Source: Schauerella fraxinea
Lineage (GTDB): Bacteria; Pseudomonadota; Gammaproteobacteria; Burkholderiales; Burkholderiaceae_B
DNA: 64,000 nucleotides
Reading direction: 5' to 3'
Assembly: GCA_030849945.1 (NCBI GenBank)
Contig: JAVDKK010000004.1
Span: forward strand, 620,001-684,000
The first letter of the stretch is position 1. Every line of letters begins with the position of its first letter. Positions 8,437-15,961 of this stretch are shown piece by piece. The notes under the pieces are model-generated. The model ran no database searches, was not told where the DNA came from, and saw nothing but the letters and a program-made list of their open reading frames with translations. Position numbers and translations under genes: made by a program.

Positions 8437-9334
8437 TGCGATCGTCGTTGGCGGAAGTTTCGCCGGCCTTTCCGCCGCCTTGTACATTGCCCGCGCCCGC
8501 CGCAAGGTATGCGTGATCGATACGGCCAAGCCGCGCAACCGATTTGCAGCCGCTTCTCACGGGTTCTTCGGTCAAGACGGCAGTAAGCCGCAAGACATGA
8601 TTGCGCAGGCACGCGATCAATTGCTGAAGTACCCCACTGTGCAATGGCAATCCAGCGCCGCCGTTGCGGTGGCCGCCCAACAAGACGGTTTCGAACTCCG
8701 AATGGCCACCGGCGAAACGCTCGCCACGCGCAAGCTCGTACTCGCCTTCGGCATCACGGACGTGCTGCCCGCCGTGACGGGGCTCAACGAGCGTTGGGGC
8801 AGGAGCGTGCTGCACTGCCCCTACTGCCACGGATTTGAATTCGCCGACGCGGATCTCGGCGTGTTGTACGCCGCCGAGGGCTCGATTCATCAGGCGTTGC
8901 TGATTGCCGAATGGGGCCCCACCACGCTTTTCCTCAACGGCCACACGCTGCCCGACGACACCGTGCGCGAAAAACTTCTCTCGCGCGGGATTGCGATCGA
9001 ACCGGCACCCGTGCTGCGGCTTGAAGGGCCGCACACGTCGCTCACTGCTGTGGTGCTGGCAGACGGCCGCAACGTGGCACTACAAGCGCTGTTCATCGCT
9101 GCGCCCACTCGGCTCAACAGCGATCTCGCCGAACAGCTCGGATGCGCGATCGACGACGGCCCGATCGGCCCGGTGATCCGCACTCGGGCCGACAAGCTCA
9201 CCACGGTACCCAACGTTTACGCGGCTGGCGACATTGCCCGCGCCCCGCACAGCGTGGCGTGGGCGGCCAGCGACGGCGTCATGGCCGGCACCGCGGTGCA
9301 CCGCGCGCTGGTGTTTCCCGAAACCGGCCAGTGA
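8426..9334 (+). CDS. Thioredoxin-reductase-like FAD oxidoreductase with CPYCHG disulfide
   Basis: A 302-residue flavoprotein. The N-terminal FAD Rossmann motif is IVVGGSFAGLSAALYIARAR, the redox disulfide is Cys131-Cys134 (HCPYCHG), and the C-terminal FAD-contacting motif is VYAAGDIA. The second dinucleotide-binding motif (GxGxxA, for NADPH) is not recognisable: the corresponding stretch reads LGVLYAAEGSIHQALLI. In fungal and actinobacterial relatives (GliT, HlmI type) this pattern goes with dithiol oxidation using oxygen instead of NADPH-dependent thioredoxin reduction; applying it here is inference. Cotranscribed with, and overlapping, the Rrf2 regulator. Confidence 0.85.
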   Translation: MTHDAIVVGGSFAGLSAALYIARARRKVCVIDTAKPRNRFAAASHGFFGQDGSKPQDMIAQARDQLLKYPTVQWQSSAAVAVAAQQDGFELRMATGETLATRKLVLAFGITDVLPAVTGLNERWGRSVLHCPYCHGFEFADADLGVLYAAEGSIHQALLIAEWGPTTLFLNGHTLPDDTVREKLLSRGIAIEPAPVLRLEGPHTSLTAVVLADGRNVALQALFIAAPTRLNSDLAEQLGCAIDDGPIGPVIRTRADKLTTVPNVYAAGDIARAPHSVAWAASDGVMAGTAVHRALVFPETGQ

Positions 9335-9359
9335 GGGTACGGTTGCGGCGTGCGCGATA

Positions 9360-10004
9360 TCACGCCGCCCCGAGCCGATGCCGCAGATACCCCAACACGG
9401 CCTGTACGACCTCTTGCTCGGCGACCGCCAACATGCCGGCGTCTGCGTCCCCTTCCTTGAACCCTGCTGACGCGGTCCAGTGATCCATGATGGCCTGGAT
9501 CATCACCGGCACCGTGCGCGCAGCACGGTAGTGATCCACGCCCTCGAGCGCCTGGCACTGCCTGAAAAACTGCAGGCATAGATCACTGCCCTGCTGCAGA
9601 TAGGCATCGATCACATCGCCGACCGGCAATCGAGCTTCTTCATGGTCGATCGCGGACGCAAGCAGCCCATCCTCGCGGCTGTGCTTGATGACGGCACGAA
9701 TGAGGATGCGGACAGCGGCGTCCAGATCGTCGCGCGGTGCAGCGTCGATTGCCTCGGCCATGTCGCGCAGCATGCGCATCTTCTGACGATGAATCAACGC
9801 CAGCATCAGGGCATCTTTGTTGGGGAAGTACTGATACAGGCTGCCCACGCTTGTACCGGCGCGCGCGGCGATGGCATTGGTGTTGAATCCCTTTAACCCC
9901 TCGCAAGACAAAATCTGAGTAGCCGCCTGCAAGAGCGCATCGTGCGTGGCTTGTGAGCGGGCTTGGCGCGGCGATTTACGGGGGCTGAGCGAGGGGTTGG
10001 ACAT
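9360..10004 (-). CDS. TetR-family transcriptional regulator
   Basis: A 214-residue TetR repressor. The N-terminal helix-turn-helix is at about residues 13-60 (ATHDALLQAATQIL ... GTSVGSLYQYFPNKDAL), followed by an all-helical ligand domain (PF17918/AefR-like tail with a dimer helix around VMIQAIMDHW). It is divergent from the DoxX-like membrane gene at 10122 with about 117 bases between them, which is therefore its most probable target. It converges with the flavoprotein gene ending at 9334. Confidence 0.88.
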   Translation of the reverse strand: MSNPSLSPRKSPRQARSQATHDALLQAATQILSCEGLKGFNTNAIAARAGTSVGSLYQYFPNKDALMLALIHRQKMRMLRDMAEAIDAAPRDDLDAAVRILIRAVIKHSREDGLLASAIDHEEARLPVGDVIDAYLQQGSDLCLQFFRQCQALEGVDHYRAARTVPVMIQAIMDHWTASAGFKEGDADAGMLAVAEQEVVQAVLGYLRHRLGAA

Positions 10005-10121
10005 AGCGAGTCAGCGTTCAAACAATGCGAGTAACGAATGTGAGTATTTATTCATAAACTGAGTGTTGCCGCAAGCCTTTCTCAGACGCCGCCGCCTCCA
10101 CACCTCACACAGGACGCCACA

Positions 10122-10523
10122 ATGCCTTCGCTTATTCACGACCTGCTCGCCAGCCCATCCTTCGAAATATTCGCACGCGTTCTGCTCACATCGTTCTTTT
10201 GGGTAGCGGGAATCTTCGGCCTGTTCAAGTTCGGCATGATGGTCAACGTCATCGAGCGGCAGTCGTTACCCGCTCCTCGCCTGATCGTTGCCGCCATGAT
10301 CGTCACCGAACTCGTCGGCTCGGCGCTGCTCATCACCAACTTCAACGGCATGGCCTGGTTAGGAGCCGGCGCGTTGGGCGTTTTCACCCTGCTGTCGATT
10401 CCGCTGGGGCACCCCTTTTGGCGATTTTCCCCACCCAAGAAGATGGAGGAATTTCAGATCGCCCTTGAGCATCTCGCCGTGACCGGCGGGCTGATCTGCG
10501 CGGCGATCCTCACCGTCCGATGA
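10122..10523 (+). CDS. DoxX-family small membrane protein
   Basis: A 133-residue inner-membrane protein with four predicted membrane helices: about 17-40, 53-73, 76-96 and 112-131. The family-typical pattern is FARVLLTSFFWVAGIFGLFKF, then the loop with HPFWRF, then a last helix. DoxX proteins are linked to thiol/redox homeostasis or quinone-related functions, mostly without firm biochemistry. AGGACGCCACA precedes the ATG. The divergent TetR gene at 9360-10004 probably controls it. Confidence 0.8.
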   Translation: MPSLIHDLLASPSFEIFARVLLTSFFWVAGIFGLFKFGMMVNVIERQSLPAPRLIVAAMIVTELVGSALLITNFNGMAWLGAGALGVFTLLSIPLGHPFWRFSPPKKMEEFQIALEHLAVTGGLICAAILTVR

Positions 10524-10578
10524 GCGCATGATGTCACGCAGCAAGCCCCAGGCGCTGCGCCGAACGCGACCGAAAGCG

Positions 10579-11472
10579 CTAGGCGATTTTCGGCTCCGCC
10601 AGCGACTCAGCCAGAAAATCCACCAATGCCGCCACGCGGCGCGGCGGCGGCCCACCCGGATACACCGCATACATATCGGTCGTGCCCACGACGAAATCGT
10701 CGAGCGCTACCTCCAGCGCACCGGACGTAAGCTCTTGCTGGATATCCCAGCGATTCTTGATGATGACGCCCAGGCCCTCCACTGCCCATTCGCGCAGCAG
10801 CCCGCCATCGCTGGCCTGCCGATCGCCCGATACCTTCACGCTGAAGAGCCGCTCACCATCGCGAAACGGCCACGCCGCCAGAGGCGCGCCGGGACGCGCC
10901 AGGATCAGGCAATTGTGATCGGCGAGATGATCGGGATGCGTGGGCTTGCCATGACGCGCCCAGTATTGCGGTGCTGCGCAAACCAGGCGCTTGCCACCGA
11001 TCAGCAGCCGCGCACGCATACCCGAATCGCGCAGCGGGCCGTTGCGCAACGCCAGATCGATTCGCTCCTCGATCAGATCGACAGTGCTGTCATTCAGGAT
11101 CAAGCTCACATGTATGGCGGGATGACGGGCTTGAAAAATATCAAGCAGCGGGCGCAAGCGACGACGACCGAAATCATTCGTGGTGTTGATTCGAATCGAG
11201 CCCGACAGCGGTCCGTCCTCGCGCAGTTCGCTCAGCGCCGTGTCCCACGCCGAAACCATGCCACGCGCATCGTTCAACAACGATTCGCCCTCACGCGTGA
11301 ACACGAGCCGGCGGGTGGAGCGCGTCATCAACCGGGCGCCGGTTTCTTGTTCAAGCTGCGTCACGGCGAGCGCCACGGTCGACGTCGCCATCGCGCGTTG
11401 CCTGGCCACCCCCGAGAAACTGCCTGTCTCGGCCACGTCGATAAGCAAACGCAGTGCATCGATACGATCCAT
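10579..11472 (-). CDS. LysR-family transcriptional regulator
   Basis: A 297-residue LysR protein beginning MDRIDALRLLIDVAETGSF, with the helix-turn-helix in the first 60 residues and the CrgA/DmlR-like effector domain after it. The frame is open upstream to 11580, but the family N-terminus begins at the ATG at 11472. It is divergent from the SDR at 11628; the ~155 bases between them probably carry the operator. The C-terminal PRRVAALVDFLAESLAE is typical of the subfamily that regulates oxidoreductases. Confidence 0.9.
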   Translation of the reverse strand: MDRIDALRLLIDVAETGSFSGVARQRAMATSTVALAVTQLEQETGARLMTRSTRRLVFTREGESLLNDARGMVSAWDTALSELREDGPLSGSIRINTTNDFGRRRLRPLLDIFQARHPAIHVSLILNDSTVDLIEERIDLALRNGPLRDSGMRARLLIGGKRLVCAAPQYWARHGKPTHPDHLADHNCLILARPGAPLAAWPFRDGERLFSVKVSGDRQASDGGLLREWAVEGLGVIIKNRWDIQQELTSGALEVALDDFVVGTTDMYAVYPGGPPPRRVAALVDFLAESLAEPKIA

Positions 11473-11627
11473 GTTTCCGAGCCTCACTGGTTGGGCGGGA
11501 GATGCAGCCAACCTGCAGCATACCTGGGGCATCGTTCGAGATACTCGAACAGTCATTTCGAGCGTAACCGCTTCTCCCACCCTGATGGAAGGTACAGAAT
11601 GAACCCCAACACAGCGAGGTATTCATC

Positions 11628-12413
11628 GTGATCATTGACTTCACCCATCGCAACGTTTTCATTTCGGGATCCACCAGTGGCATCGGATTCGCAACAGCCC
11701 AGGCCTTTCTGGCGTCCGGCGCCAACGTGGTCATCAACGGTCGCAGCGAAGCGAGCGTGGACGCCGCATTGACGAAACTCGGCGGCGCCGGCCCCAGGCT
11801 CACCGGCTTCGCCGGCGATCTCAGCACCCCGGCCGCCTGCGACAAACTTATCGCCGCCCATCCCGATTTCGATATCGTCATCAACAATCTCGGCATCTTC
11901 GGCCTGCAGGATTTCTTCGACACGGCCGACGACGACTGGGAGAATTTCTTCCAGACCAACGTCATGTCGGGCGTGCGACTGGCGCGGGCCTACGCACCGG
12001 CCATGGCCGCGCGCGGCTGGGGCCGCATCGTGTTCATCTCATCCGAATCGGCCATCAACATCCCGTCGGACATGATCCATTACGGCTTCACGAAAACCGC
12101 GCAGCTTTCAATCTCGCGTGGGTTGGCGAAGCGCCTGGCCGGAACCGGTGTCACGGTCAATGCCGTGTTGCCGGGTCCCACGCTATCCGAAGGCGTGGCC
12201 GCCATGCTGCAAGCCGATGTCGACCGCACCGGCGACAGCCTCGACAAAGTGGCCACCGACTTCATCGCCGCGCACCGCAGCTCGTCGATCATCAAACGCG
12301 CAGCGCGTGTGGATGAAGTGGCCAACATGGTGCTGTACGTCAGTTCCGAACAAGCGTCGGCCACCACGGGCGCCGCGCTGCGCGTGGATGGCGGCGTGAT
12401 CGAAAGCATCTAG
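11628..12413 (+). CDS. Short-chain dehydrogenase/reductase
   Basis: A 261-residue classical SDR. It has the cofactor motif (ISGSTSGIGFATAQ, the TGxxxGxG equivalent), an NNLG segment, the catalytic Ser in FISSESA, the Tyr-x3-Lys pair in HYGFTKTAQ and the C-terminal RVDGGVIESI. Translation probably starts with GTG at 11628, downstream of GCGAGGT; no in-frame ATG gives a complete nucleotide fold. Substrate unknown. The divergent LysR gene is its probable regulator, and a nitroreductase gene follows on the same strand. Confidence 0.9.
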   Translation: MIIDFTHRNVFISGSTSGIGFATAQAFLASGANVVINGRSEASVDAALTKLGGAGPRLTGFAGDLSTPAACDKLIAAHPDFDIVINNLGIFGLQDFFDTADDDWENFFQTNVMSGVRLARAYAPAMAARGWGRIVFISSESAINIPSDMIHYGFTKTAQLSISRGLAKRLAGTGVTVNAVLPGPTLSEGVAAMLQADVDRTGDSLDKVATDFIAAHRSSSIIKRAARVDEVANMVLYVSSEQASATTGAALRVDGGVIESI

Positions 12414-12510
12414 CCCGATCTCCAGTCAAGCATTTCCATTCTCTTCATTCGCATTGCGCACGCGACCGAGGCCTGAGGCGCGGTCGTGCGCCTCAACACA
12501 CGGATACGCC

Positions 12511-13128
12511 ATGACCCATCCCATCATTGCCGCCATCGAAGCACGCAACACGATCAATCTGTTCGATGCGTCCCAGCGCATCAGCGACGAACACATCAGC
12601 GAACTCGTGCGCCTGGCCACGCGGGCCCCTACCGCGTTCAATCTGCAAAACTGGCGCTTCATTGCCGTGCGCACGCCCGAGGCCAAGCAGCGACTGCGCA
12701 AGGTGGCGTGGGATCAGGCCAAAGTGGAAGAAGCCGGCGTGACCTTCATCGTGTGCGGTCAGATGACGGATGAGCGCGTACTGGCCGATCGTCTCGCGCC
12801 TGCTGTCGACGCGGGCATCATGCCGGCGAGCATGGTGTCCAGTTGGGAAGCCGGCGCCAGGATGCTGTACGCCGGGCAGGTCTGGCGGCAGCGCGACGAG
12901 GCCGTACGCTCGGCCACGTTCGGCGCCACCACGCTCATCTACGCTGCCCATGCGCTGGGATTCGGTGCCGCACCGATGATCGGCTTCGACCACGAAGCGG
13001 TTGCACATGAGTTCGATCTGCTGCCGAATGAGATCCCGGTCATGCTTCTGGCCGTGGGCCACGCCAAACCGGAAAACTGGCCGCAAAAACCGCGTCGCCC
13101 GCTCGCGCAGGTGCTGAACATCGTTTGA
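12511..13128 (+). CDS. Nitroreductase-family FMN protein
   Basis: A 205-residue flavin oxidoreductase of the nitroreductase fold. The N-terminal FMN-contacting region is visible (EARNTINLFD ... RLATRAPTAFNLQNWRF), together with the middle QVWRQRDEA helix and the C-terminal FGAAPMIGFD and VMLLAVGHA strands. The start at 12511 gives the usual N-terminus; the open frame from 12454 adds a non-homologous basic stretch. It could reduce quinones, nitro groups or enoates with NAD(P)H. It lies 97 bases after the SDR gene and may belong to the same transcript. Confidence 0.85.
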   Translation: MTHPIIAAIEARNTINLFDASQRISDEHISELVRLATRAPTAFNLQNWRFIAVRTPEAKQRLRKVAWDQAKVEEAGVTFIVCGQMTDERVLADRLAPAVDAGIMPASMVSSWEAGARMLYAGQVWRQRDEAVRSATFGATTLIYAAHALGFGAAPMIGFDHEAVAHEFDLLPNEIPVMLLAVGHAKPENWPQKPRRPLAQVLNIV

Positions 13129-13195
13129 TCGTCAAGATTCATGCCACAACGCGCGCAGAAGCCTCGTTGCCCACAGCCACGGCGTGCGCGCGTAT

Positions 13196-14104
13196 TCACT
13201 TCCGCACCAACACCCGCTTTGCGCTGTCTTGCATGGCGTTCACAAACGTTTGCACGGCCGGATGCTGGCGCTCACCCTTGCGGTAGGCCAGCAAAATGCG
13301 GCGCTGAATCTCCGGACGCAAACGCACCGCCGTCACGCCTGGCAAGGGTTTGATCAGACGCAAACCTGAGGCGATCGAGATCGAGCATCCCGATGCCACC
13401 ATTGCCGCGACCATCCCGAACCCCGAGCAGTGCGCATTGATGCGCGGTTCGAACCCGGCCCGCCGACACAATCCTCCGATGAACGTGCCAAACGAACTTG
13501 ACGTCGAATCCAGCGCCCACGCTTCATCGCGCAGATCCACGACACGCAACGACGTGCGACCAGCCAGCGGATGGTCATCCGGCAGCAACACGTGCAACAC
13601 ATCCTGCGCCACGGGCAGCAAGTCGTACGCATCGTGGCGCCCGCCTGGGTCCGCAGCCAGGTCATCGATCACTGCGACATCGGTGTGCCAGGCGCCCAAT
13701 GCCGTCAAGCCTTCCTGCGGCTCCATTTCCTGCACCACGATCCGCAAGTGCGGATGGGTATCCTGCAGTGCCCGCACCGTATCGGCCAATACGGCCACAG
13801 CGATGGAGGGAAACGCCGCCACACGCAATTCACCCGCGATGTCGCTGCGCAATTGCGCAAGCTCCGCCTTTGCCTCGTCCAGTACAGCCATGATGCGCTC
13901 CGTATGACGCACCAGTGCGTCACCTGCAGGCGTGAGCGCGACGCCCCGCCCCCGCCGTTCGGTCAATCGGGTATCGAGATCTCGCTCGAGCTGCGCAATC
14001 TGCTGCGAGATTGCCGACGGCGTGAGGTGCAGCGATTCGGCAGCCGCCGCCATGGTGCCGCAGGTCGCCAGCGCACGCAGCGTCAGCAGACGATTCATAT
14101 CCAT
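13196..14104 (-). CDS. LysR-family transcriptional regulator
   Basis: A 302-residue LysR regulator. The helix-turn-helix is in residues 4-60 (LTLRALATCGTMAAAAESLH, TPSAISQQIAQLERDL), followed by the effector domain with AVAVLADTVRAL and the C-terminal RILLAYRKGERQHPAVQTFV. It converges on the nitroreductase gene and its start faces the long AT-rich region that precedes the capsule operon, so it might act there, although regulators of this type more often act on a metabolic neighbour. Confidence 0.9.
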   Translation of the reverse strand: MDMNRLLTLRALATCGTMAAAAESLHLTPSAISQQIAQLERDLDTRLTERRGRGVALTPAGDALVRHTERIMAVLDEAKAELAQLRSDIAGELRVAAFPSIAVAVLADTVRALQDTHPHLRIVVQEMEPQEGLTALGAWHTDVAVIDDLAADPGGRHDAYDLLPVAQDVLHVLLPDDHPLAGRTSLRVVDLRDEAWALDSTSSSFGTFIGGLCRRAGFEPRINAHCSGFGMVAAMVASGCSISIASGLRLIKPLPGVTAVRLRPEIQRRILLAYRKGERQHPAVQTFVNAMQDSAKRVLVRK

Positions 14105-14645
14105 GAAATGAGCCCGGTTTGGGTGTTTCCGATAGGTCGATTCCTTAATGATTCTAACGAATTCGCCAATTTCCTATTAGTAGAAATAACGCCCAATTTT
14201 CTACAGGCCGACCCGAGACATCGCTGCACACGGCGCCGGGCCGTCGCGCCGATCATCAAAAAAAATTTCCGCATCTGCTCAATATTTCATATTTGCTTAT
14301 TCAAGCACATATACATGTCTGTTTACATTCCATAACTTATCGAGAGTTACATCCATTTCATTTTGCGTAAGTGGTGTAATTCTTTGAAAGGTTAAATCGC
14401 TTTATTACGACTAGTCTCACTCATCTTCACATAAACGGAAATACTCAGAAACGAACCTTGCATGGCGGCCCCGCTAAGATCCGTCCGCTCGCTGCCCTGC
14501 ACCATTTTTAGGGTATCGATATGTAAACCGTTCCGAGCAATATGCTCCCCCAAATAACACGTTCGTATTGCAGATTTGCGTCGATCCGTGGGGTTTGGAC
14601 ACCGATTTCTAATGTGTTCGACACGTCGAAAACAATGAGGCTCTA
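14105..14645. promoter_or_regulatory. AT-rich leader region upstream of the capsule operon
   Basis: A 541-base gap between the LysR start and tviB. It is clearly richer in A/T than its surroundings, with a run of eight A at about 14260 and a TATTTCATATTTGC stretch. No convincing gene was found: the frame on the minus strand from 14392 overlaps tviB and has no family features. No near-consensus sigma-70 promoter could be fixed and no exact RfaH ops element was found. It very probably holds the capsule promoter and regulator sites. The composition fits a silencer-bound (H-NS/MvaT-like) control region, which is inference. Confidence 0.55.
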
Positions 14646-15923
14646 GTGGTAAAACGAATCGCAGTGTGTGGCCTTGGATATGTCGGCTTACCCGTAGCCG
14701 TCGCATTTGCAAGACGCTTTGATGTCATCGGTTTTGACGTAGACAAACGGCGAATCGAACGATTGAAAGAAGGAGATGACTGGACCGGCGAAATCGAACG
14801 CGATGTCCTGCTCGCTTCCCCACTGACGTTCACAGACAGCGTACAGGCACTTGAAGGCTGCGACTTTTTCGTGGTCGCGGTCCCGACGCCTGTGGACGAG
14901 CGAAACAATCCGGACTTCTCCCTGCTGGTCCGGGCCTGCCAGTCGATCGGTCCCGTGATGCGCGCGGGCTGCATCGTCGTCTTCGAATCCACGGTCCACC
15001 CAGGCGCCACCGAAGAGATCTGCGGGCCGGAGCTTGAGAAAGTGTCCGGCTTGCGTTGCGGTATCGACTTCAAGCTCGGCTACAGTCCCGAACGCATCAA
15101 TCCGGGCGATCGCGAGCACCCGCTCGAGAAGATCGTCAAGATCGTTTCCGGCCAGGATGAAGAATCGCTGGAAATCATCGCCGGCGTCTACGAAAAAATC
15201 ATCGATGCCGGCGTGCACCGCGCCTCCTCCATCAAGGTGGCCGAAGCGGCGAAAGTGCTTGAGAACACACAGCGCGACATCAATATCGCGCTGATGAACG
15301 AGATGTCGAAGATCTGCGATCTGGTCGGCATCCGCACCTCGGAGGTCTTGACCGCCGCTGGAACCAAATGGAACTTTCTCAAGTTCACCCCCGGTCTCGT
15401 GGGAGGCCACTGCATCGGGGTCGATCCGTATTACCTGACGTCCAAAGCGCAGGAACTCGGCTATCACCCTGAGGTCATCCTGTCGGGTCGCCGCATCAAC
15501 GACGGCATGGCCAATCACGTTGCCTCGCGCGTGGTGCAAACCCTGGCGCGCAACGGTGGCCTCAATGCGTCGACCCGCGTCGGCATCCTGGGCATGACGT
15601 TCAAGGAGAACGTGCCCGACATCCGCAATTCGAAAGTGGTCGATCTCTACAAGGCCCTCGGCAGCTACGGCATCACCCCGGTGGCCTGCGACCCAATGGT
15701 CGATTCGGATCAGATGGAACACGAATACGGCATCAAGCTCGTCGAGCGTGACGGCTTTCGCGATCTGGACGTCTTGATTCTGGCCGTTCCGCACCGCGAA
15801 ACCATGGACACCATCTGGGAGGACATCCCCCATCTGGTCAAGCGTGGCGGCATGGTGTGCGACTTGAAATCGGTGCTCGACAGCAAGCGGCTTCAGTCCG
15901 ACCTCGTGTACTGGACGCTCTAA
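14646..15923 (+). CDS. tviB: UDP-N-acetylhexosamine 6-dehydrogenase (TviB/WbpO type)
   Basis: Oxidises UDP-GlcNAc or UDP-GalNAc at C6 to the uronic acid with 2 NAD+, supplying the acidic sugar of the capsule. 425 residues. The NAD motif GLGYVGLP is at about 10-17, the middle domain helix AKVLENTQRD is at about 203-211, catalytic Cys256 is in GGHCIGVDPYYL, and the C-terminal NAD-cap domain has GILGMTFKENVPDIRNS. The pattern is that of Vi TviB and Pseudomonas WbpO, not of UDP-glucose dehydrogenase. Translation starts with GTG at 14646 after AATGAGGC. First gene of the capsule operon; in S. Typhi the next gene would be tviC (C4 epimerase), but tviD follows here directly. Confidence 0.9.
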   Translation: MVKRIAVCGLGYVGLPVAVAFARRFDVIGFDVDKRRIERLKEGDDWTGEIERDVLLASPLTFTDSVQALEGCDFFVVAVPTPVDERNNPDFSLLVRACQSIGPVMRAGCIVVFESTVHPGATEEICGPELEKVSGLRCGIDFKLGYSPERINPGDREHPLEKIVKIVSGQDEESLEIIAGVYEKIIDAGVHRASSIKVAEAAKVLENTQRDINIALMNEMSKICDLVGIRTSEVLTAAGTKWNFLKFTPGLVGGHCIGVDPYYLTSKAQELGYHPEVILSGRRINDGMANHVASRVVQTLARNGGLNASTRVGILGMTFKENVPDIRNSKVVDLYKALGSYGITPVACDPMVDSDQMEHEYGIKLVERDGFRDLDVLILAVPHRETMDTIWEDIPHLVKRGGMVCDLKSVLDSKRLQSDLVYWTL

Positions 15924-15961
15924 GTCAATCTCGTCATCCATTACTACCAAAGAGGCCCTGA

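Noticed and set aside
14392..14712. Minus-strand frame of 106 codons in the capsule leader
   Set aside because: It overlaps the start of tviB, has no ribosome site, and shows no protein-like features.
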